Shown piece after piece: positions 26,144 to 34,494 of a stretch of 64,000 nt of DNA. Each line of letters begins with the position of its first letter. Within the stretch, counting starts at the first letter, position 1. The position numbers and the translations under genes are program-made. Origin of the DNA: Streptomyces pseudovenezuelae (GTDB lineage: Bacteria; Actinomycetota; Actinomycetes; Streptomycetales; Streptomycetaceae); the NCBI RefSeq assembly GCF_001513955.1, contig NZ_KQ948148.1, positions 300,443 through 364,442 of the forward strand, written 5' to 3'. The notes below the pieces were generated by a model that searched no databases, was not told the origin of the DNA, and saw only the letters and a program-made list of their open reading frames with translations.

Positions 26144-26586
26144 TGGGTCGTGTTCCTCTCAGCGTGGAACGGCCCGAACGCGGCTCCCGGGTGGCACCCC
26201 GGGAGCCGCTTGCCGTTGGAGTCGGTGTCCGGCTCCCCTCAGCGCTGCTCGTACGAGACGAGCAGCGGAGGCAACCGGCGCAGCTCTTGAGCTGCGGAAC
26301 GGCGAGACATGCGCGGTCACAGCCGCGCGGCCGTCTTTTCAACTCGGGGAGACGGGGCCCGCTTGTTGAGTTGTCAATCAATACGCGCTCACTTCGTACT
26401 CACCCCCTGCGGGGCTTTCCTCCGGGCGTCTTCGTGCAGGTCAGACAGCACGAGAACACTTCTCCCCGACTTGCTTAGGGGGGGTTGCCATCTCGCTTGT
26501 TAGGTACCGTAGGCAAACCCGCGGCTGCGCGCAACCCCCTCTCGCGGTACAGTTCGCTAGCCCCCCTAGGCGGAGATTGGAGCACT
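26144..26586. other. Divergent intergenic region between transfer operon and cargo
   Basis: No credible gene. An 11-bp hairpin CGGCTCCCGGG / CCCGGGAGCCG lies at 26181-26208, just upstream of the DUF6284 gene. On the minus strand TTGACA occurs near 26376 and could be a -35 element for that operon, without a clear -10. The sequence towards 26586 is AT-richer than its surroundings and should hold the promoter of the HTH-PP2C pair. Confidence 0.45.
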
Positions 26587-27432
26587 GTGCACGACGACAT
26601 GAAGCGGGTTGCCGAGACTGCGATCCCGGTCGAGCGAGCTAAGGCTGCGATTGACCTGATGGCGACCTATCAGGGGTGGGTGCTGGAGCTATCCCGTATC
26701 CGCCGTGAAGCCATCGAAGAGGCGCAGGCATCAGGCATGACGCAGGCGGAGATCGCCGCAAAGTTGGGCGTAAGCCGAGGGCGAGTCGGACAACTGGCAT
26801 CCGCTGGACCGCCCCCGGAGCGGGCGTTCTTCGGTACTGACCTGGTGACTGTCTCTCTGGGCGGGAAGCCTGAGGCGGGCAAGGGGCCCGACGAGAACCC
26901 GAGTGCGGTCGTGGTGCAGGAAGACCTCGACAACTTCGAGCATCTGCGCAAGCTTCTCGGCGGCATGAAGCTTGACGCGCAGTACGAGGTGATCCCACCG
27001 ACTGGCATCGTCAACCTCAACCGTGACAACCACGTGGTCATCTGCGGCCCTCGGTTGTCCCCCATCGTCGCCCAGGTGCTGGAAGGGGACGACAACCTGC
27101 GGTTTGAGAAAGACCATGCCTGGCACCTGCTGGACCAGAGGACTGGTGATGAGTTCCGGTCCCCGATGGACGAGGACGGTTCCGCCGGCGACTTCGGTTA
27201 CCTCGGACGCCTCCCGCGCTTGGATGGGCGCGGGACGTTCTTGTACATCGCCGGTATCCACGCCATAGGCGCGAACGGAGTCGTGCACTACTTGGAACAC
27301 AACCTGGCAGAGCTGTACAGGGAGGTCCGTACACGGCGCTTCTCAACGCTGATCTCGTGCCGCTACGACCCCAAGACGCTGGAGGTACTGGAGAGCCGCC
27401 GCGTTACCCCGCTCTACCGACACGAGGGCTGA
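26587..27432 (+). CDS. HTH DNA-binding protein paired with a PP2C-like phosphatase
   Basis: 281 residues. The GTG at 26587 is chosen because GGAG lies four bases before it; upstream in-frame starts have none. Residues 35-75 hold a sigma-70-region-4-like helix-turn-helix (MTQAEIAAKLGVSRGRVGQL). The C-terminal 150 residues form a compact domain with NHVVICGPRLSPIVAQVLEG, FEKDHAWHLLD, GYLGRLPRLDGRGTFLYIAG and GVVHYLEHNLAELY, which I cannot assign. The next gene begins two bases beyond its stop. The pair is likely a regulatory or sensory unit carried as AICE cargo. Confidence 0.75.
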   Translation: MHDDMKRVAETAIPVERAKAAIDLMATYQGWVLELSRIRREAIEEAQASGMTQAEIAAKLGVSRGRVGQLASAGPPPERAFFGTDLVTVSLGGKPEAGKGPDENPSAVVVQEDLDNFEHLRKLLGGMKLDAQYEVIPPTGIVNLNRDNHVVICGPRLSPIVAQVLEGDDNLRFEKDHAWHLLDQRTGDEFRSPMDEDGSAGDFGYLGRLPRLDGRGTFLYIAGIHAIGANGVVHYLEHNLAELYREVRTRRFSTLISCRYDPKTLEVLESRRVTPLYRHEG

Positions 27433-27434
27433 TC

Positions 27435-28241
27435 ATGCGAGTCTGCTTTGAAACCCAAGGTGGGGGAGCCAATGCCAACGAAGATTGGGTGGCGGGCACT
27501 CCCACACTCGCCGTGGTGCTGGATGGGCTCAGTACGGCTGGACTGTCCACAGGATGCCGCCATGGCGTCCCCTGGTACGTCGCCCACCTCGGAGGATCTC
27601 TTCTGACCGCTCTGGCAGACCTCGACCGGCCCCTCGCGGAGGGCCTCGCCGATGCCCTCGAACGCGTAGCGGCGATGCACCCGAGCTGCGACCTCAAGGA
27701 CCCTGGGACTCCATCAGCCACAGTTGCGATCCTGCGGCACAAGCATGGGGTCCTTGAACATCTTGTGCTGGCCGATTCGCCGATCGTCTTTGACGGTCCT
27801 GAGGGCCAGACCGTGATCAGTGACCTCCGCGTAGACGATGTGTTGCCTGACCTGCGGGCGGAGGTCGAGAGTCACCAGACTCACACCCCAGGGCACAGGG
27901 AGGCACTACAGCGGCTCGTACTCGCTCAGCGGCAGGTCCGAAACACCAGTGAGGGGTACTGGGTAGCCGCTGCCAATCCCGAGGCGGCACAGCACACCCT
28001 GACTGGCACCACGCCCCTCAAAGACGTCCGCTCAGCAGCGGTCATGTCGGACGGCGTGTCGCGGCTGGTCACCGAATACGGCACGGCGACCTGGTCCGAT
28101 GTCTTCGCCATGCTCCAGGGCGGAGGGCCACACAAGCTGATTGAGGCTGTGCGGAAGGTTGAAGCCACGGACCCCACCGGACTCCGATGGCCGCGCTACA
28201 AGTCTGGGGACGACGCAACCGTGGCCTACTGCCGGTGGTGA
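27435..28241 (+). CDS. PP2C-like serine/threonine phosphatase
   Basis: 268 residues; GAGGG six bases before the ATG. Weak PP2C signatures: the early NANEDWVAGTP with the metal-binding Asp, then LAVVLDGLSTAG (usual form DGxG, here DGLS), a central AVMSDGVSRLV (SDG motif) and the late KSGDDATVAYCRW (DDxT), all metal ligands of the PPM fold. It probably removes phosphates from Ser/Thr proteins, or is a signalling relative. It forms a two-gene operon with the HTH protein. Confidence 0.75.
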   Translation: MRVCFETQGGGANANEDWVAGTPTLAVVLDGLSTAGLSTGCRHGVPWYVAHLGGSLLTALADLDRPLAEGLADALERVAAMHPSCDLKDPGTPSATVAILRHKHGVLEHLVLADSPIVFDGPEGQTVISDLRVDDVLPDLRAEVESHQTHTPGHREALQRLVLAQRQVRNTSEGYWVAAANPEAAQHTLTGTTPLKDVRSAAVMSDGVSRLVTEYGTATWSDVFAMLQGGGPHKLIEAVRKVEATDPTGLRWPRYKSGDDATVAYCRW

Positions 28242-28593
28242 ATGTGAGAGCGTCGCAACCCGGCAAGCACGGCCGACCGGCACGGTTAGTGGATCACGGA
28301 TTCACGGACCGCACTCCGCCCCTCACGGCTTCCGTTCACGGCAACCGCAAAGCCCCTATGCGAATCGTGGGAATTGCCCCGCACCCCGGCTGCGCCGGTG
28401 TCCGCCCACATGGACAGGCCCGAGGGCATGAGTCACGCACCCTGCCGTCGCGACCCACGATGCGAGTCTGGCTACCAAGCTACATGCAGATCAGTCCCTA
28501 CCTGGGCTAGCCAAGTCGGGCCACACTCGGGTGGATTGACTGACTGCCAATCCTTCTGATAGGTGGGCAGCCTATGGCATGATCGTGTGCCTG
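28242..28593. other. Noncoding stretch upstream of the DUF262-HEPN-methylase unit
   Basis: About 350 bases. No gene with convincing codon use on either strand and no clear hairpin. It marks the change from GC-rich DNA to the lower-GC cargo. Confidence 0.4.
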
Positions 28594-28622
28594 TTGACTG
28601 GCAGAGGGTCTGGCACTACGGC
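28594..28622 (+). promoter_or_regulatory. Candidate promoter of the DUF262-HEPN-methylase operon
   Basis: TTGACT (28594-28599) and TACGGC (28617-28622) are separated by 17 bases, and the ATG follows 28 bases after the -10. A good -35 and a partial -10 for a vegetative sigma factor. Confidence 0.4.
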
Positions 28623-28649
28623 TCTTCGGGGAATGGGACGGACGGAAAA

Positions 28650-29723
28650 ATGACGAACGACGATCCAGCGATCACGCCAGAGGCCCAAGAGGCGGCAGAA
28701 CAGCAGATCGTTGATCAGTCAAAGCGTATCGATTTCTACATTACGGAATATTCGGTCGAGATTCTGGCCAACAAGATGCGCGACGGCGAATACGTGGTTC
28801 CCACTTATCAGCGTGAATTCACGTGGGAACATGATCGCAAATCGAAGTTCATCGAATCTCTCATCATGGGCCTTCCAATACCTTTTGTCTTTTTCTGGGA
28901 AATGTCAGATGGCAGACTGGAGATCGTAGACGGCTCCCAGCGCTTGCGCACGCTAGAGCAATTCCTCTTTGGTGAACTTAGGCTCACTGGACTTGAAAAG
29001 CTATCCCTTCTCTCTGGCTTCACCTTTCACGATCTGCCAGAATCACGGCAGCGCAAGGTTCGCAATAGATCGATTCGCGGGATCATTCTCAATGAGCACG
29101 CTGACGAGGCCGCCCGCCTAGACATGTTTGAACGGATTAACACTGGAAGCAAAAACGCGAATACTGCCGAAGTTCGCCGCGGAGCGCTAGCAGGTCCGTT
29201 CATGGAATTGGTCATGGAGCTGTCCGAAGACCCGCTACTTCAATCGCTAGCACCTATGAGCCCAAAGCGGAAGCTCGAACGTGGATACGACGAGCTCGTA
29301 ACACGATTTTTCGCCTACAGTGATGGCTTGGCTACCTACAGGGATCGACCGTCCGACTTCATTTACGAATACACTGAAAAGATGAACGTCGAGTTCCGCG
29401 ACGATCACAGCGCTGCCGAGAAGTACCGTAAGCGGTTCCATGAGACCATGCAATTCGTCGACCGCGTATTTCCTCACGGATTCCGCCGATCTGCTACTGG
29501 CACGGCGACGCCGCGAGCGAGGTTCGAAAGTATTGCGATCGGCTCCTACTTGGCCCTCAAGGAGCGCCCCGAGCTAGCGATGATAGACAGCGACAGAATC
29601 GCTGTAAGCGAGTGGACGCAAGGAACCGAATTCACGCGCGCTATTGGCGCGGATGGTGCGAACGCCCGGTCTCGCCTTGAAGGGCGAATCGACTTCGTCC
29701 GATCTCGGTTGGTGGCAGTATGA
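28650..29723 (+). CDS. DUF262 (GmrS/ParB-like) protein, first gene of a defence-like triad
   Basis: 357 residues. VPTYQREFTWEHDRKSKFIES (residues 50 on) and EIVDGSQRLRTLEQF with DGSQR at 94-98 are the DUF262 nuclease/NTPase motifs of GmrSD-type enzymes. A helical region with INTGSKNANTAEVRRG follows, and no HNH/DUF1524 domain is present, so this is the stand-alone form. Its stop overlaps the HEPN start (ATGA), binding the two into one unit. Lower GC than the neighbours: the 60-base row at 28741 has 31 G+C. Likely a DNA-modification-sensing or restriction component; the substrate is unknown. Confidence 0.85.
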   Translation: MTNDDPAITPEAQEAAEQQIVDQSKRIDFYITEYSVEILANKMRDGEYVVPTYQREFTWEHDRKSKFIESLIMGLPIPFVFFWEMSDGRLEIVDGSQRLRTLEQFLFGELRLTGLEKLSLLSGFTFHDLPESRQRKVRNRSIRGIILNEHADEAARLDMFERINTGSKNANTAEVRRGALAGPFMELVMELSEDPLLQSLAPMSPKRKLERGYDELVTRFFAYSDGLATYRDRPSDFIYEYTEKMNVEFRDDHSAAEKYRKRFHETMQFVDRVFPHGFRRSATGTATPRARFESIAIGSYLALKERPELAMIDSDRIAVSEWTQGTEFTRAIGADGANARSRLEGRIDFVRSRLVAV

Positions 29724-30472
29724 GCACAGCAGATCTGGTCACCTTCTTCGATGAAAGATTCAGCGAAGTCAGCGCTTATCTGGAACTACTGGAACAAGTA
29801 GAGATAGTAGCGCGTAATGGGCCACCCAAGCTTGCAGGCTCGGAATATCGCATCACGGCGCCACAGCAGAAAATCCTATACTCCAGCGTCTACCTTCAAC
29901 TTTACAACCTAGTTGAAGCGACTATGGCCAGGTGTATATCCGAGATAACAAAGGCGGCCGCCGCATCCGCGAAATGGCAGCCGCACGAGCTTAGCGACGA
30001 ACTCCGCCAGGAGTGGGTCCGCAGTTCCGCACGAACTCATGCAGACATGGCCCCTGATAGCCGATTGAAGTACGCCCTCCAAATGACTGATCATTTGGTC
30101 AACCAGCTGCCTATCCGCGACTTTGAGATTGAGACTGGTGGAGGTGGAAACTGGGATGACGAAGCAATTTACGCGATGGCTAAGAGATTAGGGTGTCAGA
30201 TTACCATCAGCAGCACCACTCTCGCGGGCGTCAAGCGTGTAAGACGGGACGGCATGGGCTCAATGAAGTTGGTCAAGGATCGCCGAAATAGCTTGGCTCA
30301 CGGTTCAATTTCATTCGTAGACTGCGCCGATGGTATCATTGCGACGGAACTTCGAGAAATGTCGCAACAAGTTGAGAGCTACTTGCGCGAAGTAATCAAA
30401 TGCTTTGCCCACTATATTGATTCCTACATCTTTCTGCGGCCGGAGATACGGCCGAATGGTGGCACACCGTGA
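29720..30472 (+). CDS. HEPN-domain protein, MAE_28990/MAE_18760-like
   Basis: 250 residues, all-helical. VKDRRNSLAHGSISF contains the R-x4-H motif (Arg189, His194) of HEPN ribonucleases, and the second helix (SSVYLQLYNLVEATMARC) is typical of the MAE_28990 family, which travels with DNA methylases and DUF262 proteins. It would act as an RNase or as an adaptor of the DUF262 partner. ATGA overlap with the gene before and GTGA with the gene after. The row at 30361 has only 26 G+C of 60, the lowest I counted here. Confidence 0.8.
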   Translation: MSTADLVTFFDERFSEVSAYLELLEQVEIVARNGPPKLAGSEYRITAPQQKILYSSVYLQLYNLVEATMARCISEITKAAAASAKWQPHELSDELRQEWVRSSARTHADMAPDSRLKYALQMTDHLVNQLPIRDFEIETGGGGNWDDEAIYAMAKRLGCQITISSTTLAGVKRVRRDGMGSMKLVKDRRNSLAHGSISFVDCADGIIATELREMSQQVESYLREVIKCFAHYIDSYIFLRPEIRPNGGTP

Positions 30473-31554
30473 ACGACCGTATCCCCGATATCGCTGCCGT
30501 AGACCTTTTCTGCGGCGTTGGCGGGCTCACTCATGGCCTTGTCAGAAGTGGCATCAATGTTCGAGCGGGCGTTGACCTTGATCCGCATTGCAGGTACCCA
30601 TTCGAAGCGAACAATAGCGCACCATTCCTCGAACGCGACGTGAATGAGCTAAAGGCTGATGAACTCAAGTCTTACCTGAGCCAGGGCGATTACTCATTGC
30701 TGGCTGGGTGCGCGCCATGCCAACCCTTCTCCACTTACAGTCAAAGCGGGAGAAGCAAGAAGCGCGGTTTGGACTGGCAACTGGTTCTAAAGTTTGGCGC
30801 CCTGGTAGCCGAGCTGCAGCCGGATCTAGTCACCATGGAAAACGTGGCGCAGCTCGCCCAACATGATGTTTTCGCAGATTTCTTGAAGTACCTGGATGGA
30901 TATTCCGTTCACTATTCCATTGTCGAGTGCTCCAAAATTGGCGTTCCTCAGTCGCGCAAGCGGCTAGTGCTAATCGCCTCAAAACTGGGCGACGCTGGAT
31001 TGAGCCTGGCAAGCCAGACCAACGCTCCCCTTCGAACTGTCCGGCAGGAGATCTCGAAGCTTCCCGCCATCGCCGCCGGCGAGCAGCACAGTCGCGATCC
31101 TCTTCACACCGCGGCTTCGCTCAGCGAGATGAACATGCGCCGTATAAGGGCATCTAAGCCTGGTGGAACTTGGCGCGACTGGGATCCAGAGCTGATTGCC
31201 GCATGCCACCGAAAGGCCACCGGGGCCACGTACCCAAGCGTCTACGGCCGGATGGAGTGGGATGCTCCCGCACCCACCATCACCACACAATGCTTCGGCT
31301 TTGGTAATGGCCGCTTTGGGCACCCAACGCAGGACAGGGCCATCTCCCTCCGTGAGGCCGCCATGCTGCAAACCTTCCCTAGGAACTACAAGTTCCTCCC
31401 TAAGGGAGAGCAGGTTCGATTCAATCGCCTTGGTCGACTCATTGGCAATGCCGTTCCGGTTCGACTTGGTGAGGCCATCGGCACGGTAATCATGGAGCAT
31501 GTTCGATCAGTTGAAAGTGGTAAAAAAATGGAACCTTCGGATCGGCTTTTTTGA
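30469..31554 (+). CDS. DNA (cytosine-5-)methyltransferase of the defence-like triad
   Basis: 361 residues from a GTG. All main C5-methylase motifs are visible: AVDLFCGVGGLTHGL (I), GVDLDPHC (II), GCAPCQPFSTYSQSG with catalytic Cys84 (IV), VTMENVAQLA (VI), PQSRKRLVLIAS (VIII), a variable region near 200-270, and REAAMLQTFPRNYKF with IGNAVPVRLGEAIG (IX-X). It probably marks self DNA for the DUF262/HEPN partners. The recognition sequence cannot be inferred. Confidence 0.93.
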   Translation: MNDRIPDIAAVDLFCGVGGLTHGLVRSGINVRAGVDLDPHCRYPFEANNSAPFLERDVNELKADELKSYLSQGDYSLLAGCAPCQPFSTYSQSGRSKKRGLDWQLVLKFGALVAELQPDLVTMENVAQLAQHDVFADFLKYLDGYSVHYSIVECSKIGVPQSRKRLVLIASKLGDAGLSLASQTNAPLRTVRQEISKLPAIAAGEQHSRDPLHTAASLSEMNMRRIRASKPGGTWRDWDPELIAACHRKATGATYPSVYGRMEWDAPAPTITTQCFGFGNGRFGHPTQDRAISLREAAMLQTFPRNYKFLPKGEQVRFNRLGRLIGNAVPVRLGEAIGTVIMEHVRSVESGKKMEPSDRLF

Positions 31555-31719
31555 CCCACTTGGGTGTGCGCGAAGGTGCTTACTGGCGATCATCCGTGGA
31601 CAAGAAATGGCTGTCGCGGCTCGCTTGTGCCGCTGAATCGTAGAAATCACCGAGGGGAAAGCGGACTCCGGAGCAGCATGCGCCATGAAGGTACGGAGAA
31701 ATCCGTTCGCGCACCTGCC

Positions 31720-31947
31720 TCAGACGAGCGCTGTGAATCGGCCGGTGGACTTTTTCCCTTTCGGACAGAGCTTGCAGTGCTCTGAACCATGTGGTTGGCA
31801 GAGCAGTCCCTCTCTAATCATCTTTTTGACCCCTTTGGCTGGCAAGGGACCTTGCTTCGCCGCTTCTCGGGCCCTACGACGGGCTTCTATGGCGAGCATC
31901 TTCCTGTAGCGCGCATTCACGACGGCTTTGGATTTGCGACCGACCAT
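31720..31947 (-). CDS. Small basic protein near the AICE right end
   Basis: 75 residues, strongly basic (ARRRAREAAKQGPLPAKGVKK) with three Cys (LLCQPHGSEHCKLCPKGKK) that could form a zinc knuckle. AGGAGG ten bases before the ATG supports expression. Its 5' end overlaps the 3' end of the upstream membrane-protein gene by 31 bases, in a different frame. No family recognised. Confidence 0.5.
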   Translation of the reverse strand: MVGRKSKAVVNARYRKMLAIEARRRAREAAKQGPLPAKGVKKMIREGLLCQPHGSEHCKLCPKGKKSTGRFTALV

Positions 31948-32558
31948 TGCTTACGTGCCTCCTTGTCTTTGCACCAACCTCTGACGTAATAGCACCACTG
32001 AACCACCCCTCCAAGGACGACAGAGATGGCGGCGAGCCAGCGAGGGATGTTCTCGCCCGAGCGTCCCATCGGAATGAGAACAAGGCCGATTCCGACCGCA
32101 AGGCACACGATCCCGATGTGGTAAGTCCACTCAGCCGCCCACTCCCACTTACGCGCCGTGCGAGCGTTCTCAATCTGTGCGTGTCGGAGCGCCTCCGATT
32201 CGTCCGCGGTAAAGACGTGTGGAAGCCATTCCACAATTTCCGCGTGGGAGTACATGAGGGCCCGCGCATTGAACCCGCATTGAACACATGCAACGAGAGC
32301 GATGGCAGCGAAGGTGAGAGTAAATAGCGCCCATCCGGGATACCGGATCATGTCCGGGGCCTGCGCAATGACGCCGACGGTGGCGGCGGAGAAACCAGCA
32401 AGGAGGGCAGCTGATCCACTAGCCATTGATTGCCGAGCAGCGGTCAGGCCGATGGGCGCCGGTCGGTACCAGCGCGGTTCGGGCGCGGCAGGGGGCGGCG
32501 GCTCAAGCTGATCGTGCGGGCAACGTCCCCAGCAGATGTGCAGGCCCACGAACCTCAC
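31917..32558 (-). CDS. Four-helix membrane protein near the AICE right end
   Basis: About 213 residues from a GTG; a GTG three codons later with AGGTGAGG is equally possible. Hydrophobic pairs SAALLAGFSAATVGVIAQA / ALFTLTFAAIALVACVQCGF and HIGIVCLAVGIGLVLIP / AAISVVLGGVVQWCYYV flank a cytoplasmic helical loop (EIVEWLPHVFTADESEALRHAQ). The N-terminus is Pro-rich. The topology resembles small membrane effectors of defence units, but nothing identifies a family. Confidence 0.65.
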   Translation of the reverse strand: MRFVGLHICWGRCPHDQLEPPPPAAPEPRWYRPAPIGLTAARQSMASGSAALLAGFSAATVGVIAQAPDMIRYPGWALFTLTFAAIALVACVQCGFNARALMYSHAEIVEWLPHVFTADESEALRHAQIENARTARKWEWAAEWTYHIGIVCLAVGIGLVLIPMGRSGENIPRWLAAISVVLGGVVQWCYYVRGWCKDKEARKQWSVANPKPS

Positions 32559-32651
32559 CTACCTCATGCCTCTCACCCATGGTTGGACGTGGCATGTCAC
32601 GCCGCAAGTGGAGCAGTCGGCAACGGTGTGAGCCTCATGCGAGCCCCCATG

Positions 32652-32672
32652 GCTGGGCCGTCTGTGGGCCGT
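32652..32672 (+). repeat. Right copy of the 21-bp perfect direct repeat
   Basis: Identical to 14583-14603; here it continues directly into GGCCGTCCG. It lies 102 bases inside the right 19-bp repeat. Candidate integrase arm-binding site. Confidence 0.6.
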
Positions 32673-32774
32673 CCGACAGCGGCCAGGGGCGACAGAAGAC
32701 GACAATCGGCGACAGCTCTCCCCTGCTCAGAGAGGGCGCCTCGGATGCCAGCGCAGGTGCTCGTACGCGTAGGT

Positions 32775-32793
32775 GAGTTGAGGAACTCCAGAG
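32775..32793 (+). other. Candidate attR core repeat
   Basis: GAGTTGAGGAACTCCAGAG, one mismatch from the left copy; here the arms GAGTT / AACTC form a perfect inverted repeat around GAGG. It lies 21 bases before the aminotransferase start, so insertion may have replaced that gene's native upstream region. Confidence 0.55.
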
Positions 32794-32814
32794 CTTGGGC
32801 GCAGGATGGCCGGC

Positions 32815-33996
32815 ATGACCTCCAGCGCGCGCCCCCTGCTCAACCGCCGTCTCGCCGAGTTCGGGACGACGATCTTCGCCGAGATGTCCGCCCTGGCTCT
32901 GCGGACCGGCTCGATCAACCTGGGGCAGGGCTTCCCGGACACGGACGGACCCGAGGAGGTCAGGGAGGCGGCGGTGCGGGCGCTGCGCGACGGGCGCGGC
33001 AACCAGTACCCGCCGGGCCCTGGCGTCCCGGAGCTGCGCGCCGCGGTCGCCGCGCACCAGGAGCGCCGTTACGGGCTGGTGCACGACCCCGACACCGAGG
33101 TCCTGGTCACGGCCGGCGCGACGGAGGCGATCGCCGCCGCCCTGCTCGCGCTGGTGGAGCCGGGCGACGAGGTGGTCGCGTTCGAGCCGTACTACGACTC
33201 CTACGCGGCCTGCATCGCGATGGCGGGCGGGACCAGGGTCCCGGTCACCCTGCGGCCCCACGAGGGAAGCTTCCGCCTGGACCTCGACGAACTGCGCGCC
33301 GCGGTCACCGACCGGACCCGTCTCCTGCTCATCAACACCCCGCACAACCCCACCGGCACCGTCCTCACCCGCGCGGAGCTGACGGCGATCGCCGAGCTGG
33401 CCGTGGAGCGGGACCTGCTGGTGGTCACGGACGAGGTGTACGAGCACCTGGTCTTCGACGAGGCCGAGCACATCCCCCTCGCGACCTTCCCCGGCATGCG
33501 GGAGCGCACGGTCACGATCGGCTCGGCCGGCAAGACCTTCTCCTTCACCGGGTGGAAGGTCGGCTGGATCACGGCGAACGGCCCACTCGTCTCCGCCGTC
33601 CGAACGGCAAAGCAGTACCTGACGTACGTCAGCGCGGGCCCGTTCCAGTACGCGGTCGCCGAAGCTCTGCAGCTGCCGGACTCGTACTTCGACGGCTTCC
33701 GCACCGACCTCCGCCGCAAGCGCGACCTGCTCGGCGACGGCCTGCGCGCGGCCGGCTTCGAGGTCTACCAGCCGCAGGGCACGTACTTCATCACCACCGA
33801 CATCACACCCTTCGGCGAGAAGGACGCGTACGCCTTCTGCCGCGCCCTCCCCGAACGCTGCGGCGTCGTCGCCATCCCCAACTCCGTGTTCTACGACGAC
33901 CCTGACGCCGGCCGCAGCCAGGTCCGCTTCACTTTCTGCAAGAAGGACGACGTTCTCCAGGAAGCCGCGGACCGCCTGCGACGACTGGCGTCCTGA
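32815..33996 (+). CDS. Class I/II PLP-dependent aminotransferase
   Basis: 393 residues; the ATG at 32815 has AGGA eight bases upstream, while the ATG at 32806 has none. Fold-type I: GSINLGQGFPDTDGP at the N-terminus, NTPHNPTGTVLT (cofactor Asn), VVTDEVYEHLVFDEA (Asp/Tyr), SAGKTFSFTGWKVGW with the PLP lysine, and the C-terminal Arg in SQVRFTFCKK. Closest in pattern to kynurenine/glutamine aminotransferase or succinyl-diaminopimelate aminotransferase types; streptomycete orthologues are labelled aspartate aminotransferase. A chromosomal core gene directly beyond the AICE. Confidence 0.9.
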   Translation: MTSSARPLLNRRLAEFGTTIFAEMSALALRTGSINLGQGFPDTDGPEEVREAAVRALRDGRGNQYPPGPGVPELRAAVAAHQERRYGLVHDPDTEVLVTAGATEAIAAALLALVEPGDEVVAFEPYYDSYAACIAMAGGTRVPVTLRPHEGSFRLDLDELRAAVTDRTRLLLINTPHNPTGTVLTRAELTAIAELAVERDLLVVTDEVYEHLVFDEAEHIPLATFPGMRERTVTIGSAGKTFSFTGWKVGWITANGPLVSAVRTAKQYLTYVSAGPFQYAVAEALQLPDSYFDGFRTDLRRKRDLLGDGLRAAGFEVYQPQGTYFITTDITPFGEKDAYAFCRALPERCGVVAIPNSVFYDDPDAGRSQVRFTFCKKDDVLQEAADRLRRLAS

Positions 33997-34454
33997 GCCA
34001 CCAGAGTGGAGTCCAGGCGTGCAGTCGAAGGCGTGCCGCTTGAGGGGAGTACCAGCTGTACAGCGTCAGGTAGCCCAACTTCGGAGTTCGCGCGCTGGCG
34101 TGTGCGTCTCTGTACTGCGGACACATCCGCGAGGTCAGACGTTCGCGGAACCAGGAACGGCCCGAGTGTGGCCTCGATCCCTCGGTGACCGCTTCGCCTT
34201 CTGCAGGCGCACCGATGCGCTCACCGCCTGAGAGCGCGCTGGACGACCACCGTGGACGGACGCCGTTCCAGCCGATCCGCGGGGGGGGGACGCTGCCCCG
34301 GTCGCCTTTCTCCGGGCTCACCGAGCAAGGAACAGCCGGGACGCCGTAGTGAGGTGCTCCTCGCCGCGCTACGCGTGTATGGCCCTCAACCGACCGGCGT
34401 TGGATGGGCTGTCAGCTGTGAGGGCGTTGAGTGGGGTGCAGGTCTGATCAGCGC
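33997..34454. other. Noncoding junction between core and second accessory block
   Basis: About 460 bases without a credible gene. Short open frames on both strands lack a supported start or family. A run of nine G lies near 34281. It is the point where the second accessory block begins. Confidence 0.45.
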
Positions 34455-34485
34455 CCCTCCACAGCCGGATGCCGGCTGTGGAGGG
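34455..34485 (-). terminator. Hairpin terminator of the protease-lipoprotein operon
   Basis: Perfect 14-bp stem CCCTCCACAGCCGG / CCGGCTGTGGAGGG with an ATG loop, 9 bases past the lipoprotein stop. Confidence 0.88.
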
Positions 34486-34494
34486 ACACACGTG

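Larger units (their letters stand above)
14500..32793. mobile_element. Actinomycete integrative and conjugative element (AICE) with defence-like cargo
   Basis: About 18.3 kb. The left end holds integrase and excisionase; then come an iteron-like origin, primase-polymerase replication genes (the RepPP class of AICE), an FtsK-like single-protein DNA translocase, Spd-type membrane proteins, and cargo. There are no phage structural genes and no type IV secretion apparatus, as expected for AICEs, which move double-stranded DNA with one TraB-like pump. Core chromosomal genes flank it on both sides (small protein at 14401; aminotransferase at 32815). The ends are defined by the direct repeats listed separately; the exact crossover point is inference. 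Confidence 0.85.

Noticed and set aside
14583..32672. The 21-bp repeat as the crossover core
   Set aside because: Kept only as an alternative: it lies inside the outer repeat pair, and one copy is within int. With the outer pair as core both repeats are explained, with the inner as arm sites.
14500..32793. Prophage interpretation of the integrated element
   Set aside because: No capsid, portal, terminase, tail or lysis genes; the FtsK-like pump, Spd-type proteins and PrimPol replication point to an AICE.
32430..33905. 491-codon plus-strand frame overlapping the aminotransferase
   Set aside because: Out-of-frame shadow; Arg/Gly/Pro-rich without motifs, and it would span the attR repeats.
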